Positions 1-8,443 of a stretch of DNA of 64,000 bases are shown piece by piece. This stretch comes from UBA3006 sp031401235 (GTDB lineage Bacteria; Actinomycetota; Acidimicrobiia; Acidimicrobiales; Ilumatobacteraceae). The notes beneath the pieces are model-generated. The model saw only the letters and a program-made list of their open reading frames with translations, ran no database searches and was not told where the DNA came from. How positions within the stretch are numbered: the stretch's first letter is position 1; each line of letters begins with the position of its first letter. The position numbers and the translations under genes were made by a program. The stretch spans positions 62,001-126,000 of the forward strand of contig JANNRJ010000002.1 of assembly GCA_031401235.1 (NCBI GenBank), in the 5' to 3' direction.

Positions 1-1844
1 AGGTTTCCCATGACCTGAAACATCTGGCGAAGTTCTACATCATCAAGACGCAAATAAATTTGGCCATTGTGAATTTGAACGCTGACTCAGCGCTCGTGAC
101 ACACGACTTAAGTAGCGCTATTGTCCCAAGATTCATCGACCTTGAGAAAATTCAACACGATGCGGTTGAGCGTTGGTTGGCATTTGCGCTATTGATTGAA
201 CAGGCTGTTAGTCGAGGCGAGACCACACTTGATTCCACCGAGGTCCAGCTGTTCGAGGGATTCCGGCGGGCAAATACTGAGTTCGACAATCTACTCAAAA
301 TTGCGAGAGCCGACGCTCGAACAAATGCACGGACAGCGTCAGGCAGGGGAATAGCCGTAATAGTCGTCGCAGCTCTCGTGACTTTGTTGGTGATGCTGCT
401 CTTCGGGCTACGACTCACCCGAGCAATAATCAAGCCAATTATTGATTTGAGTGGCACTATGAAGCATCAAGGCGAAGGTGACTTGAGTGCCCGCGCCGAG
501 GAGCATCAAGGACTTCTGGAAACCATGTCCATGGCCCACGAATTCAACGTCCTTATAGAACGTCAGATTGGTTTTCAGCAGATGCAAGAACGTGCGATGA
601 AAATGCACGTGCTCGCCGCCAAAATCGAGTCTGAGGTTCGTCGCGCGTCAAATACTCAGCAATCATTAGAGATCATATGTAACGCGCTGGGAGAAGGTCT
701 TGGCGCTGATCGAGTTATGGCAAACACTTTAGATGCTGATCGGGATTTGGTTTTGGCTGCGCAGTGGCATCTACCGGATTTGCCGCCATTGGGAGTTCCT
801 CCGGACGAAGTTATTCGGACTCAAAACGCCCTTGCCAACGATCTGTGGCGGTCAGGAGAGAGCCTTGTTTCCCACGAGCGCCTAGCGCCGGAAGCACAAC
901 TCGAACGATCCAAGATTTTTTATCGTTACACGGATGCACAAGCGGCCATCGCTGTTCCGATCGGAATCGGTGACCAAATCATCGGGATGGTCTACGTCTT
1001 CATGGTCCACGAGCCGCGTCACTGGGAGGAATTTGAGATCGTTGCTGTCCGACGAATTGCAATGTTCGTCGCGCAAACTATCGTTGATGACACCCACCGA
1101 ACCCAACAAAGCGAGCACATCGAACTTCTTACGAGACTCGACCGCCAGAAGGCCAACTTTGTAGCGACCGTTAGCCACGAGTTACGCACACCATTGACAT
1201 CAATCATCGGTTATCTGGAAGTGCTCAAGGATGGATATGCCGGCGAACTCGTCGGGGAGCAGTCACGATTGATCGAAGTAATTGATCGCAACGCGAGTCG
1301 ACTGCTCGGTCTGATCAATAACCTTTTGACACTCACTCGTAGCGAAGATGTTGGGCATACGAGCGGTGCTACAGAAGTTTCGATAAGCGATCTCATTACT
1401 GAGTCCTGTAGCGAGCTACCTCCGACTGTCCAAAGCGATTCCGTCAAACTCGAAATTGACGCTGGTACAAAGACTGCGATGGTTCTGGGCGATAGGGGAC
1501 AATTGAAGAGCGTAATCGTCAACATCGTTTCCAATGCGATAAAATTTAGTCTCCCTGGTGGTGTAGTAAATATCTGTTGCAAATTAGATGAGGGAACCAA
1601 TCGGATTCGAATCATCGTCGAGGACCGTGGTATAGGAATTCCGGCCGCCGACCAAAAAGAATTGTTTAGCCGGTTCTTTCGGGCAAGTAATGCCACAGCG
1701 AAATTTATTCCGGGCACAGGCCTTGGATTAAGCATCGTCAAGCAGATCGTCAATGACCATGGCGGCGAGGTGCAACTGAGTTCAATTGAAGGCGAGGGCA
1801 CGACAGTAACAGTTGACCTTCCGTTGGCGCTGGGGGTAGATTGA
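1..1844 (+). CDS. Sensor histidine kinase (HAMP-GAF-HisKA-HATPase), 5' end outside the window
   Basis: The frame is open from position 3 to the left edge, so the N-terminus is missing; a TTG at 60 is only the first in-window start candidate. Counting from TTG 60, residues 97-117 form one membrane helix, 118-172 a HAMP linker, about 200-345 a GAF domain, and the HisKA H-box (SHELRTPL) puts the phospho-accepting histidine at 373. The ATPase part shows an N-box (NIVSNAIKFS), G1 (DRGIGIP) and G2 (GTGLGLSI). The preceding extracytoplasmic piece is helical, like a four-helix sensor. Six nt after its stop begins a receiver protein, the likely partner. GAF and kinase parts closely resemble the kinase at 2338, which suggests tandem duplication. 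Autophosphorylation and phosphotransfer are inferred from the family; the ligand is unknown. Confidence 0.9.
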   Translation, partial: VSHDLKHLAKFYIIKTQINLAIVNLNADSALVTHDLSSAIVPRFIDLEKIQHDAVERWLAFALLIEQAVSRGETTLDSTEVQLFEGFRRANTEFDNLLKIARADARTNARTASGRGIAVIVVAALVTLLVMLLFGLRLTRAIIKPIIDLSGTMKHQGEGDLSARAEEHQGLLETMSMAHEFNVLIERQIGFQQMQERAMKMHVLAAKIESEVRRASNTQQSLEIICNALGEGLGADRVMANTLDADRDLVLAAQWHLPDLPPLGVPPDEVIRTQNALANDLWRSGESLVSHERLAPEAQLERSKIFYRYTDAQAAIAVPIGIGDQIIGMVYVFMVHEPRHWEEFEIVAVRRIAMFVAQTIVDDTHRTQQSEHIELLTRLDRQKANFVATVSHELRTPLTSIIGYLEVLKDGYAGELVGEQSRLIEVIDRNASRLLGLINNLLTLTRSEDVGHTSGATEVSISDLITESCSELPPTVQSDSVKLEIDAGTKTAMVLGDRGQLKSVIVNIVSNAIKFSLPGGVVNICCKLDEGTNRIRIIVEDRGIGIPAADQKELFSRFFRASNATAKFIPGTGLGLSIVKQIVNDHGGEVQLSSIEGEGTTVTVDLPLALGVD

Positions 1845-1850
1845 ACTTGG

Positions 1851-2282
1851 GTGAATGACAATATAGTAAAGACCCGTATCCTCGTTGCCGACGACGATCG
1901 AGATATTCTCGACATGCTGTCGTTTATATTGACTCATGCTGGCTACACGGTTGTAGGTGTCTCGGATGGATCGGAAGCGATTGCTTCGATCGAAGCCGAT
2001 CCTCCAGAGTTAGCCATCCTCGATGTGATGATGCCTGGGTTATCGGGTATTGAAGTATTGCGACAGGTGCGAGAAAACGAATCCGTCAAAGATTTGACGG
2101 TCATACTACTTACGGTGCTGTCAGGTGACTCGGATAAGGCGGCTGGATTCGCCGCTGGTGCGAATGACTACGTAACTAAGCCAGCAATCTTGAGTGAGTT
2201 GTTGCAAACCGTGCAGTCGTTTCTTGCCAAGAAAAACAGTCAAGTGTCCACAGACTCTGAAAGTACGCTTCCACCTCAGTAG
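1851..2282 (+). CDS. Receiver-only (CheY-like) response regulator
   Basis: A 143-residue single receiver domain with no DNA-binding or enzymatic output. The acidic pocket is near residues 13-15 (DDD), the phospho-acceptor is Asp58 (LAILDVMMPG), the switch Thr lies in ILLT, and the conserved Lys is in YVTKP. A short polar tail follows. GTG start 1851 lies 6 nt after the upstream kinase stop, so the two are probably co-transcribed and act as a pair. Without an output domain it must work by protein contact, plausibly with the HEAT protein or glycosyltransferase further along the cluster (inference). It is a close relative of the receiver at 4864. Confidence 0.9.
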   Translation: MNDNIVKTRILVADDDRDILDMLSFILTHAGYTVVGVSDGSEAIASIEADPPELAILDVMMPGLSGIEVLRQVRENESVKDLTVILLTVLSGDSDKAAGFAAGANDYVTKPAILSELLQTVQSFLAKKNSQVSTDSESTLPPQ

Positions 2283-2300
2283 ATCATCACAACATGATCT
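2281..2300. repeat. Inverted repeat at the end of the first receiver gene
   Basis: Perfect 7-bp arms (AGATCAT / ATGATCT) around a 6-nt loop begin inside the TAG stop of the receiver gene. No T-tract follows, so it is a poor intrinsic terminator. It could be an RNA-stabilising hairpin or a binding site before the next kinase gene. Confidence 0.4.
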
Positions 2301-2325
2301 GACCTTCGCTCTCAAGAGGGGTGTA

Positions 2326-2331
2326 TAGATT
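2326..2331 (+). promoter_or_regulatory. Candidate -10 box (TAGATT) for leaderless kinase mRNA
   Basis: TAGATT is followed by 6 nt and then the GTG at 2338. The nearest purine-rich stretch (AAGAGGGG) ends 16 nt before the start, too far for a ribosome binding site. This is the typical actinobacterial leaderless layout. No clear -35 box. Confidence 0.45.
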
Positions 2332-2337
2332 ACGAAT

Positions 2338-4506
2338 GTGAACTCCGTAGGAGACGACTCAACTAGATGGCTCTCGTCCGCGCCGCGCGGAGGTATGGCC
2401 GATGTTGACTTGCTGCAAATGTTGGCGAACTTCTGTGCCTTTGATGCGGCAGTCCTGATAGTTTCCGACAAGAAAAATTCGAGTGTACGGGCATCTTGGC
2501 CGACGAATCGCGCGGGACTGAGATGCAATGATTCCACCGAGTTGGGGCGGAGTCAATTGCTGAATGACGCAGGCGGAATCGGAAAAAATGTATTGACCGC
2601 GACGGCAGAAATCGATGGCGGAGTTGCGGTCAGGCTCCATTGCAGTTTCAATTCCCCACTTGGATTTCCCCAGGAATTGGTCGAACGCGCGTCGGAAACG
2701 CTTGTCCGAATGTTCGCCTTGCAGTTCGACGCCGACATCGCTCGTCGGCGCGTCGAGGAAGTGAATATCCGGATGACGGGCTTGGTGGATTTGAGCCTAG
2801 CCCTTGGTCAAGAACTCAGCCTCAAAGATCTGTTGCTACGGATCGTGGAGTCGGCCCGTCAGATGCTTGGCGCCCGTTATGCGGCACTTGGCGTGTTGGA
2901 TGTGATCGGTGTCGGTTTGGGTCAGATTGTGACTGCCGGCCTAAGTCCCGAGGAGCAAGTTGCAATTGGCGAATTGCCTCAGGGCCACGGCATCCTCGGG
3001 GCACTGATGCGCGACGCGCAAGTTGTTCGACTCGACCACCTCGCCGACGATCCAAGATCAGTTGGGTTTCCACTGCATCATCCGCCGATGGACTCGTTCC
3101 TTGGAGTACCGATCGTTATTCATAACGTGGTACTCGGAAGCCTCTACCTTTCTGACAAGGCCAACGGGCCGTTCACCCTCGAGGACGAACAGCTGGCCGT
3201 CGCTTTCGCCTTGCAGGCGGCGGTGGCGGTGGAAAACGTACGACTCTTTGAGGCCGAACACAAACGGGCGGACATGCTGGAAAGTGTGCATGAGATCGAA
3301 AATGCAATCCATGCGACGTCGGGGACTCAACAAGCATTAGATGTCCTGTGTTCCATGGTCGGCGAGAAACTGGGTGTCGACCGGGTGAAAACCAACACAG
3401 TTGGTGGTGATCACGAAGTGAAATTTGGCGCCCAATGGTACCTTCCTGGCCAGCAGCCGGCTCGAAATGCTCTGGACGATTTGAGTCCCCATGCAGGCCA
3501 GGTAGTCGACGATCTCTGGCAGATATCAGGACTTCGAGTCATCGACGATTTTAGTGTTTCGCAAGACCTTTCCGAGGGTTCCAAGATTTTCCACGAGTTC
3601 ACTGGGGCTCACGCTGCCATCATCATGCCGATCGAGTTGGGCGGTCGGATTATCGGGGTTATTTACGTCATGATGAATTACAAGTCTCGACACTGGACCG
3701 AGTTTGAGATCGAACTGGTCAAGCGAGTTACGAGGTTCGTGGCACAGGTCATCGAAGATGCTGAATACCGAATCCATCAAAGCGAGTACATCGAACAACT
3801 TGAGCGACTCAAACGCCAACAATCAACTTTCGTGGCGACAGTAAGTCACGAGTTGCGCACGCCATTGACCTCGATCATGGGCTACTTGGAGTTACTACGT
3901 AGCGGAGACAACAGCGCACTTTCGACTGACCAGTTACGGATGCTCGAAGTGATGGACCGAAACAGCGCTCGATTGCACAAACTAATCGGGGACCTATTAG
4001 TTCTCAATCAGAAGGAAAGTGAACTGGATCTAGTTGAAGTCGAGAAGGTGAACATGAGTGACTTGATCAATGAAACTTGCCAGGAATTGTCCTTGGCTGC
4101 GCAACTCGGTTCAATAACGCTGGACATTGAAGTCGTGTCGGTGGACGCGATTGTTAAAGGCGGCAAGGAACAGATGAGAAGTGCGGTTTTAAACGTTGTC
4201 GCCAACGCAATCAAGTTCAGTCGTCCTGGTGGCGCAGTGACCATCAGGTGCACGCTGGACAAGCAAACCCGTCGAATCCAGTTCACTTGCCAAGACCGTG
4301 GCATCGGTATTCCAGCCAGCGACCAGAAGCAACTTTTTAATCGGTTCTATCGCGCAAGTAATGCCACCCACCAATTGATTCCCGGCACCGGCCTTGGACT
4401 GAGCATCGTAAAAAAGATCGTCCACGACCACGGCGGGGAAGTGCGACTGACTTCGGTCGAAGGCGAAGGTACAACCGTGGTCTTTGATCTGCCGTTGGCA
4501 ACTTGA
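2338..4506 (+). CDS. Cytoplasmic multi-GAF histidine kinase with DosS/DosT-like GAF domain
   Basis: 722 residues without membrane helix. Residues ~20-125 look like a degenerate GAF. Residues ~150-310 are a canonical GAF very like those of mycobacterial DosS/DosT, with GFPLHHPPM and LYLSDK: His248 and Tyr270 have the 22-residue spacing of the DosS heme ligand His149 and distal Tyr171. A third GAF (~320-470) matches that of the kinase at the left edge. The HisKA H-box places the phospho-His at 504, followed by a HATPase with N, G1 and G2 boxes. The core is the HisKA class, not the HisKA_3/NarL class of DosS, so a gas-sensing GAF sits on a different kinase module. Heme binding is inferred from two conserved residues only. 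Likely partners are the receivers at 1851 and 4864. Confidence 0.9.
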   Translation: MNSVGDDSTRWLSSAPRGGMADVDLLQMLANFCAFDAAVLIVSDKKNSSVRASWPTNRAGLRCNDSTELGRSQLLNDAGGIGKNVLTATAEIDGGVAVRLHCSFNSPLGFPQELVERASETLVRMFALQFDADIARRRVEEVNIRMTGLVDLSLALGQELSLKDLLLRIVESARQMLGARYAALGVLDVIGVGLGQIVTAGLSPEEQVAIGELPQGHGILGALMRDAQVVRLDHLADDPRSVGFPLHHPPMDSFLGVPIVIHNVVLGSLYLSDKANGPFTLEDEQLAVAFALQAAVAVENVRLFEAEHKRADMLESVHEIENAIHATSGTQQALDVLCSMVGEKLGVDRVKTNTVGGDHEVKFGAQWYLPGQQPARNALDDLSPHAGQVVDDLWQISGLRVIDDFSVSQDLSEGSKIFHEFTGAHAAIIMPIELGGRIIGVIYVMMNYKSRHWTEFEIELVKRVTRFVAQVIEDAEYRIHQSEYIEQLERLKRQQSTFVATVSHELRTPLTSIMGYLELLRSGDNSALSTDQLRMLEVMDRNSARLHKLIGDLLVLNQKESELDLVEVEKVNMSDLINETCQELSLAAQLGSITLDIEVVSVDAIVKGGKEQMRSAVLNVVANAIKFSRPGGAVTIRCTLDKQTRRIQFTCQDRGIGIPASDQKQLFNRFYRASNATHQLIPGTGLGLSIVKKIVHDHGGEVRLTSVEGEGTTVVFDLPLAT

Positions 4507-4863
4507 TCCTTTAGTGATCGTCAAACATCTGCATGCGTTTACGACCGAAGTCGGATTAGCCCACGACGAGTGGCCGCCCGATTGCAGGACGGTCCGGCAA
4601 TTCACAATACCTGTCACTACCCATTTGTTCGACATGGAGTCGAAATATTTGCTGAGCGATGCGGTTTTTGGAGTTTGAGATTCGTTGACCGTCGATATGT
4701 CGGGTGGCAAGTGCTCATATGACTTTGCGCCCGACTCGGCAAAGTAGCCCAATCAGCGGTCGCTTCACATATATAACAAATCATTCTCGGTCTCCGATAC
4801 ATTTGTGTGGCAGGGATTGTGGAGAGGGCGTGTGGTGGATAATTTCACACAGGTATTGCCAAC
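4507..4863. other. Intergenic region, 357 bp, no gene recognised
   Basis: Neither strand has a frame with recognisable protein features, and no tRNA-like cloverleaf was seen. The last 50 nt hold a possible -10 (GATAAT, about 4838-4843) and a weak purine stretch (CACAGG) before the ATG at 4864, so the second receiver-HEAT-glycosyltransferase part of the cluster may have its own promoter. Confidence 0.4.
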
Positions 4864-5253
4864 ATGAATGAGGCAGCCAAACCCCGCATTTTGATCGCCG
4901 ATGACGATCAGGACATCCTTGACCTCCTGGTTTTCAAACTAACCCAAGCCGGGTATGAAGTCGTCGGGGTAAATGACGGTGCGGCAGCACTTGCGTCGAT
5001 CGAAACAAATCCCCCCAGACTTGCAATCCTTGACTACATGATGTCCGGATTATCCGGCCTCGATGTACTACGAATGGTGCGAGCAAACGAAGCAACCAAA
5101 GATCTCGATGTAATCTTGCTTACGGGGCGTACCGGCGACTCCGATGTCGATGCCGCCTTTGCTAGTGGTGCCAACGACTACATCACCAAACCAGTTAGCC
5201 CGCGAGAACTGGTTCACCGTGTCAATGCACTTCTGGCGCGTAGCAGCAAGTGA
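4864..5253 (+). CDS. Receiver-only (CheY-like) response regulator
   Basis: 129-residue lone receiver: acidic triad (DDDQD) near residue 14, phospho-acceptor Asp57 in LAILDYMMSG (Tyr follows the Asp where the sister protein has Val), ILLTG switch region and ITKP lysine. It ends almost at the domain boundary, so it has no output domain. Its last codons overlap the GTG start of the HEAT gene (GTGA), so the two are translationally coupled. Adjacent to the kinase at 2338 in the same kinase-receiver order as the upstream pair. Probably relays the kinase signal to the membrane-bound HEAT/glycosyltransferase pair (inference). Confidence 0.9.
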   Translation: MNEAAKPRILIADDDQDILDLLVFKLTQAGYEVVGVNDGAAALASIETNPPRLAILDYMMSGLSGLDVLRMVRANEATKDLDVILLTGRTGDSDVDAAFASGANDYITKPVSPRELVHRVNALLARSSK

Positions 5254-6344
5254 GCGTCGGTCGACTCTTACCAATAACTCTCGCCGTAGTCGGTGTTTTT
5301 TGTATTTTGGCAGCCACCGTGATTGTCATCGCCAAGATCCATCGCCGCCGGGCCGGTGACAAATCTAGGTATTTCCTTTCGGCTTACCGACAAGAGCTCC
5401 TTGCAATTGCATCCGACGAAGACGATAGCGGACAGGCCAAGGCAGTGTTGAATGTCGTGCCAATGCCAATTTGGGAACGACTCCGCCCAAGTGTGATCGC
5501 TTTTCTGCCCAAGGTACGCGGTACGGCGGCTGAGGATTTGAGCGCGCTCTTGCGTTCGCGCGGCGAGATTGATCGGGCCAAAAAAATGCTGACCTCGCGG
5601 TCCGGAGTTCGAAGGGCTCGCGGGGCTTACTTGCTTGGCCTGGTTCGGGATCGAAATCTTGCCGCGCATCTGATTCCATTGCTCACCGACCGAGACGCGG
5701 ATGTCCGCTTGGTTGCTGCTCGATCGCTCGGCGTCATTGGAGCGACGTCGGCGGCCGATGGCATTCTTCAGGCTCTGCGCACCACTCGCGGACGGATTGG
5801 CTTGCCGGCTTGGGTCGCTATCGATGCCCTGTTGGGAATGGGGGTGGGGATCGCACCTGCAATCGAAACTGGACTGATATCCGACGACGCGGCGGTTCGA
5901 AACGTGTGTGCTCAAGTCGCTGGACACGGAACAATTTTTTCCGCCGCTCCGCAGCTTTCCAACCTGCTTGCTAACGCAACCGAGGTTGAAGTCCGGGTAA
6001 GTGCGGCGATGGCTCTTGGTCGAGTGGGTGGTGCCAACGAAGCCGTTGCCTTGGCGCGAAACACGAATTCATCTGAGGTGGCCGAACTAAGACGGACCTG
6101 CGCTATCGCCCTTGGCGATCTGGGGCGAAAGGAAAGTTTGGACATTCTGGTGCACCTCCTAGGCGATGATGACCGCCGACTCGCGCAGTTGGCGGCCGAC
6201 TCGCTCGTTCAGTTTGGTGAAATTGGCACTGCCAAACTCGCGGCGGCCGCGGTCGGCGATTCGCCCAGCGCTCGAGCTGCCCGCGGTGCGATTGACCTCG
6301 CCAGATTGCGTGGTCAAATTTCGCCTGACGCTGGCGATTCGTAA
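5250..6344 (+). CDS. Membrane-anchored HEAT-repeat protein
   Basis: 364 residues. Residues 5-29 form a single N-terminal membrane helix followed by positively charged residues, which suggests a cytoplasmic body. From about residue 95 to 350 the sequence is a series of ~31-residue helical pairs typical of HEAT/PBS-lyase-like repeats (for example VRLVAARSLGVIGATSAADG and LRRTCAIALGDLG). No enzymatic residues are seen, so it is probably a scaffold. GTG start overlaps the upstream receiver stop by 4 nt, and its TAA overlaps the glycosyltransferase ATG (TAATG). The tight coupling suggests the three proteins form one unit, with the HEAT array linking the receiver to the synthase. Confidence 0.8.
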   Translation: MSVGRLLPITLAVVGVFCILAATVIVIAKIHRRRAGDKSRYFLSAYRQELLAIASDEDDSGQAKAVLNVVPMPIWERLRPSVIAFLPKVRGTAAEDLSALLRSRGEIDRAKKMLTSRSGVRRARGAYLLGLVRDRNLAAHLIPLLTDRDADVRLVAARSLGVIGATSAADGILQALRTTRGRIGLPAWVAIDALLGMGVGIAPAIETGLISDDAAVRNVCAQVAGHGTIFSAAPQLSNLLANATEVEVRVSAAMALGRVGGANEAVALARNTNSSEVAELRRTCAIALGDLGRKESLDILVHLLGDDDRRLAQLAADSLVQFGEIGTAKLAAAAVGDSPSARAARGAIDLARLRGQISPDAGDS

Positions 6345-7789
6345 TGTTTTGGATCGACACTCTCGATTTTGTGCGACAGAGTTTTTCCACTGGGCTGGAG
6401 TTTGTTGCTATCCCGGTGCTCATCTATTTCGTAGTTACGAATACCTCGTTGATGTTGCTGATCGGGGTCGCCGCATGGGGTTTCGGGGGTCAACAACGCC
6501 GCAAGGATTTTGCCGGACGCGAAGAAACCATGACCAGTCAACTCTTACAAGGAGTCTCGATTGTCGTTCCGTCGTATAACGAAGAGGCTGTGATTGTCAC
6601 GTCCGTGCAAGCAATGTTGTCGCTTGAGTATCCACGGCACGAAGTCATCGTGGTCGACGACGGTAGCACCGATGGAATGTTCGAAAAGTTACGAGTGGCA
6701 TATGATCTTGTGCGAGTCGAACGTGAACTTCCGTCCGACTTGCCAACTCGAGGCAAGATCATCGATGTACACATTCCCCGTAACGGCCGGACTCGGTTAA
6801 TTGTGGTGCGAAAGGTAAATTCCGGGAAAACTGATTCGGTCAGCGTTGGCATAAACGCGGCAGTCGAACCGCTAGTTGTGTGCGTGGACGCCGACTCGAT
6901 TCTTGATCCAAGCGCGTTAATTGTTGTCACTAAACCATTTGCCGACGATCCGATTCGGATTGTTGCGACTGGTGGTGTAATTCGGGCTGCCAATGGGTGC
7001 AAAGTTGTCGATGGGCGAATCGTCGAAGTGAATCTTGCCAAACAGTGGATAGTGCGTATCCAGGTCGTCGAGTACCTGAGAGCATTTTTGTTTGGACGTG
7101 CCGGCTGGTCAGGGTTTGGTGCGCTAATCCTCATCAGCGGCGCATTCGCCGTGTTTCGCCGAGATATTTTGGTCGAAGTTGGTGGACTCGATCCAGACAG
7201 CATCGGTGAGGACTTCGAAATCGTGATGCGTATCCATCGGTACATGATCGACAATCATCGCGATTATCGCGTGCAGTTCGTGGCTGAACCAGTGTCGTGG
7301 ACCGAGGTGCCGGTAAGCGCGAAGGTGTTGCGTGCGCAACGCAAGAGGTGGCACCGTGGATTGTGGGAGACCTTGTGGAAGTACCGCGGCATGTTGTTCA
7401 ATCCTCGCTACGGCAGAATTGGGTTGTTAGCCCTACCGTATTTCTGGCTGTTCGAGTTGATCGCACCGCTTTTGGAACTGATTGGACTCGTAGTTATTGT
7501 CCTTGGCATCTCTCTTCAAGTAACGAGCGCAAATTATGTGCTGATGTTCATGGCCGTGGCCTACGGCTATGCGATCTTGGTAACCTTGTTTGCCTTGGCG
7601 ATGGAAGAATTGACCTTCCACAAGTACTCTCGCTGGACTGAATTGAGTTCGCTGCTTATTGCATCGGTGCTTGAAAATGTTGGCTATCGCCAGGCCACGG
7701 CGTGTTGGCGCTTAGAGGGTTGGTGGGCGAGTTTGCGAGGGAAGAAGCAGGTTTGGGGAACTATGACCCGGCAGGGGTTCAACGAGTAG
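6344..7789 (+). CDS. Family 2 processive glycosyltransferase (BcsA/PgaC-like), membrane
   Basis: 481 residues. An N-terminal membrane helix pair (~15-50) precedes a GT-A catalytic domain starting VVPSYNEE, with the nucleotide-sugar site DDGS at 105-108, the DXD-type DADS at 182-185, a GEDFE acceptor motif, and QRKRW at 332-336 (QxxRW of processive synthases). Three or four more helices follow (~355-445). This arrangement makes beta-linked exopolysaccharides such as poly-N-acetylglucosamine, cellulose or hyaluronan; the actual sugar cannot be read from sequence. No PilZ domain is seen. The one-base TAATG overlap with the HEAT gene and the upstream kinases suggest polysaccharide export controlled by two-component signalling. 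Its 3' end overlaps the next, convergent gene by 11 bp. Confidence 0.85.
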   Translation: MFWIDTLDFVRQSFSTGLEFVAIPVLIYFVVTNTSLMLLIGVAAWGFGGQQRRKDFAGREETMTSQLLQGVSIVVPSYNEEAVIVTSVQAMLSLEYPRHEVIVVDDGSTDGMFEKLRVAYDLVRVERELPSDLPTRGKIIDVHIPRNGRTRLIVVRKVNSGKTDSVSVGINAAVEPLVVCVDADSILDPSALIVVTKPFADDPIRIVATGGVIRAANGCKVVDGRIVEVNLAKQWIVRIQVVEYLRAFLFGRAGWSGFGALILISGAFAVFRRDILVEVGGLDPDSIGEDFEIVMRIHRYMIDNHRDYRVQFVAEPVSWTEVPVSAKVLRAQRKRWHRGLWETLWKYRGMLFNPRYGRIGLLALPYFWLFELIAPLLELIGLVVIVLGISLQVTSANYVLMFMAVAYGYAILVTLFALAMEELTFHKYSRWTELSSLLIASVLENVGYRQATACWRLEGWWASLRGKKQVWGTMTRQGFNE

Positions 7790-8180
7790 AACTGCGACGC
7801 AATGACAATCCAGCCGCAACACCGATTAGTTCGGTAATGGCAAGTGCATATGCGGTCACTGTGAAAATACTTCCCCACCCGTCATTTGAAATATGAGCCA
7901 ATTGATCCGTACTATCGATCACGAAGTGATTAACGATTCCGAAGACGAACGATGCAAGCATTGACAGAATCAGCACGGTCGCACCTCGACGCGGATGGCC
8001 GCGCCAAATAATGGCTGCGGCCACGGCTGGCGCAATAACAATGACAACGAGTGCGTAAGTACTCTGAAAATTGGAAAGTGTCACGTCGATTTGTCGATGT
8101 GCTTGATTATGGACGAAAGCAACACCTGTATGTATCGCCACAATCCACAGGCAGGCTCGTCGTGAATTTCCCATTGGCAT
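7779..8180 (-). CDS. Small four-helix membrane protein, unknown function
   Basis: 133 residues with four hydrophobic segments (about 8-24, 42-60, 68-88, 104-124) and short polar loops; no family recognised. ATG at 8180 (a second ATG two codons later is also possible). A TATGAT box lies 5 nt before the first ATG, consistent with leaderless transcription. It overlaps the glycosyltransferase 3' end in convergent orientation, so co-regulation with that cluster is unlikely. Start and frame are supported by the coherent membrane topology. Confidence 0.6.
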   Translation of the reverse strand: MPMGNSRRACLWIVAIHTGVAFVHNQAHRQIDVTLSNFQSTYALVVIVIAPAVAAAIIWRGHPRRGATVLILSMLASFVFGIVNHFVIDSTDQLAHISNDGWGSIFTVTAYALAITELIGVAAGLSLRRSSTR

Positions 8181-8443
8181 AAATTATCATAATTTTTGAT
8201 AGGGGTCCTCTGGATCGCAATTCAATATTTCTAATATTGGAACTGTTCATACTTGGAAATTGCGCTTTTATACAAACTAGGAAAGTTCGGATCTATCGAG
8301 CGATTTCGATTCGGTTTCAGTCAGTTTCTCGAATTATTCAATTGGGAGAGTTGCATCGGAACTACATCTCGGCAATTCCTAGCTTCAATCACTAGAAATT
8401 GAAAGCGTCGTCAAATTATACTGCACAGAATCAATCTCGAATT
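8181..8443. other. AT-rich intergenic region with short palindromes
   Basis: Visibly richer in A+T than the flanks. Holds a perfect inverted repeat CAATATT-TCT-AATATTG at 8223-8239 and several CAATTG-like words, but no coding frame. It is the promoter side of the gene at 7779 and lies downstream of the ATPase gene at 8444. Confidence 0.4.
8186..8191 (-). promoter_or_regulatory. Candidate leaderless -10 box (TATGAT)
   Basis: Minus-strand TATGAT, 5 nt, ATG 8180 of the four-helix membrane protein. Confidence 0.35.

Noticed and set aside
1211..1915. 234-codon minus-strand frame
   Set aside because: Ser/Thr/Arg-rich shadow of the kinase gene with no domain.
4189..4752. 187-codon minus-strand frame across the 4507-4863 gap
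   Set aside because: Mostly antisense to the kinase C-terminus; no domain, no start signal.
4507..4863. tRNA or small RNA in the largest non-coding gap
   Set aside because: No acceptor/T-loop pattern or strong hairpin found by eye.
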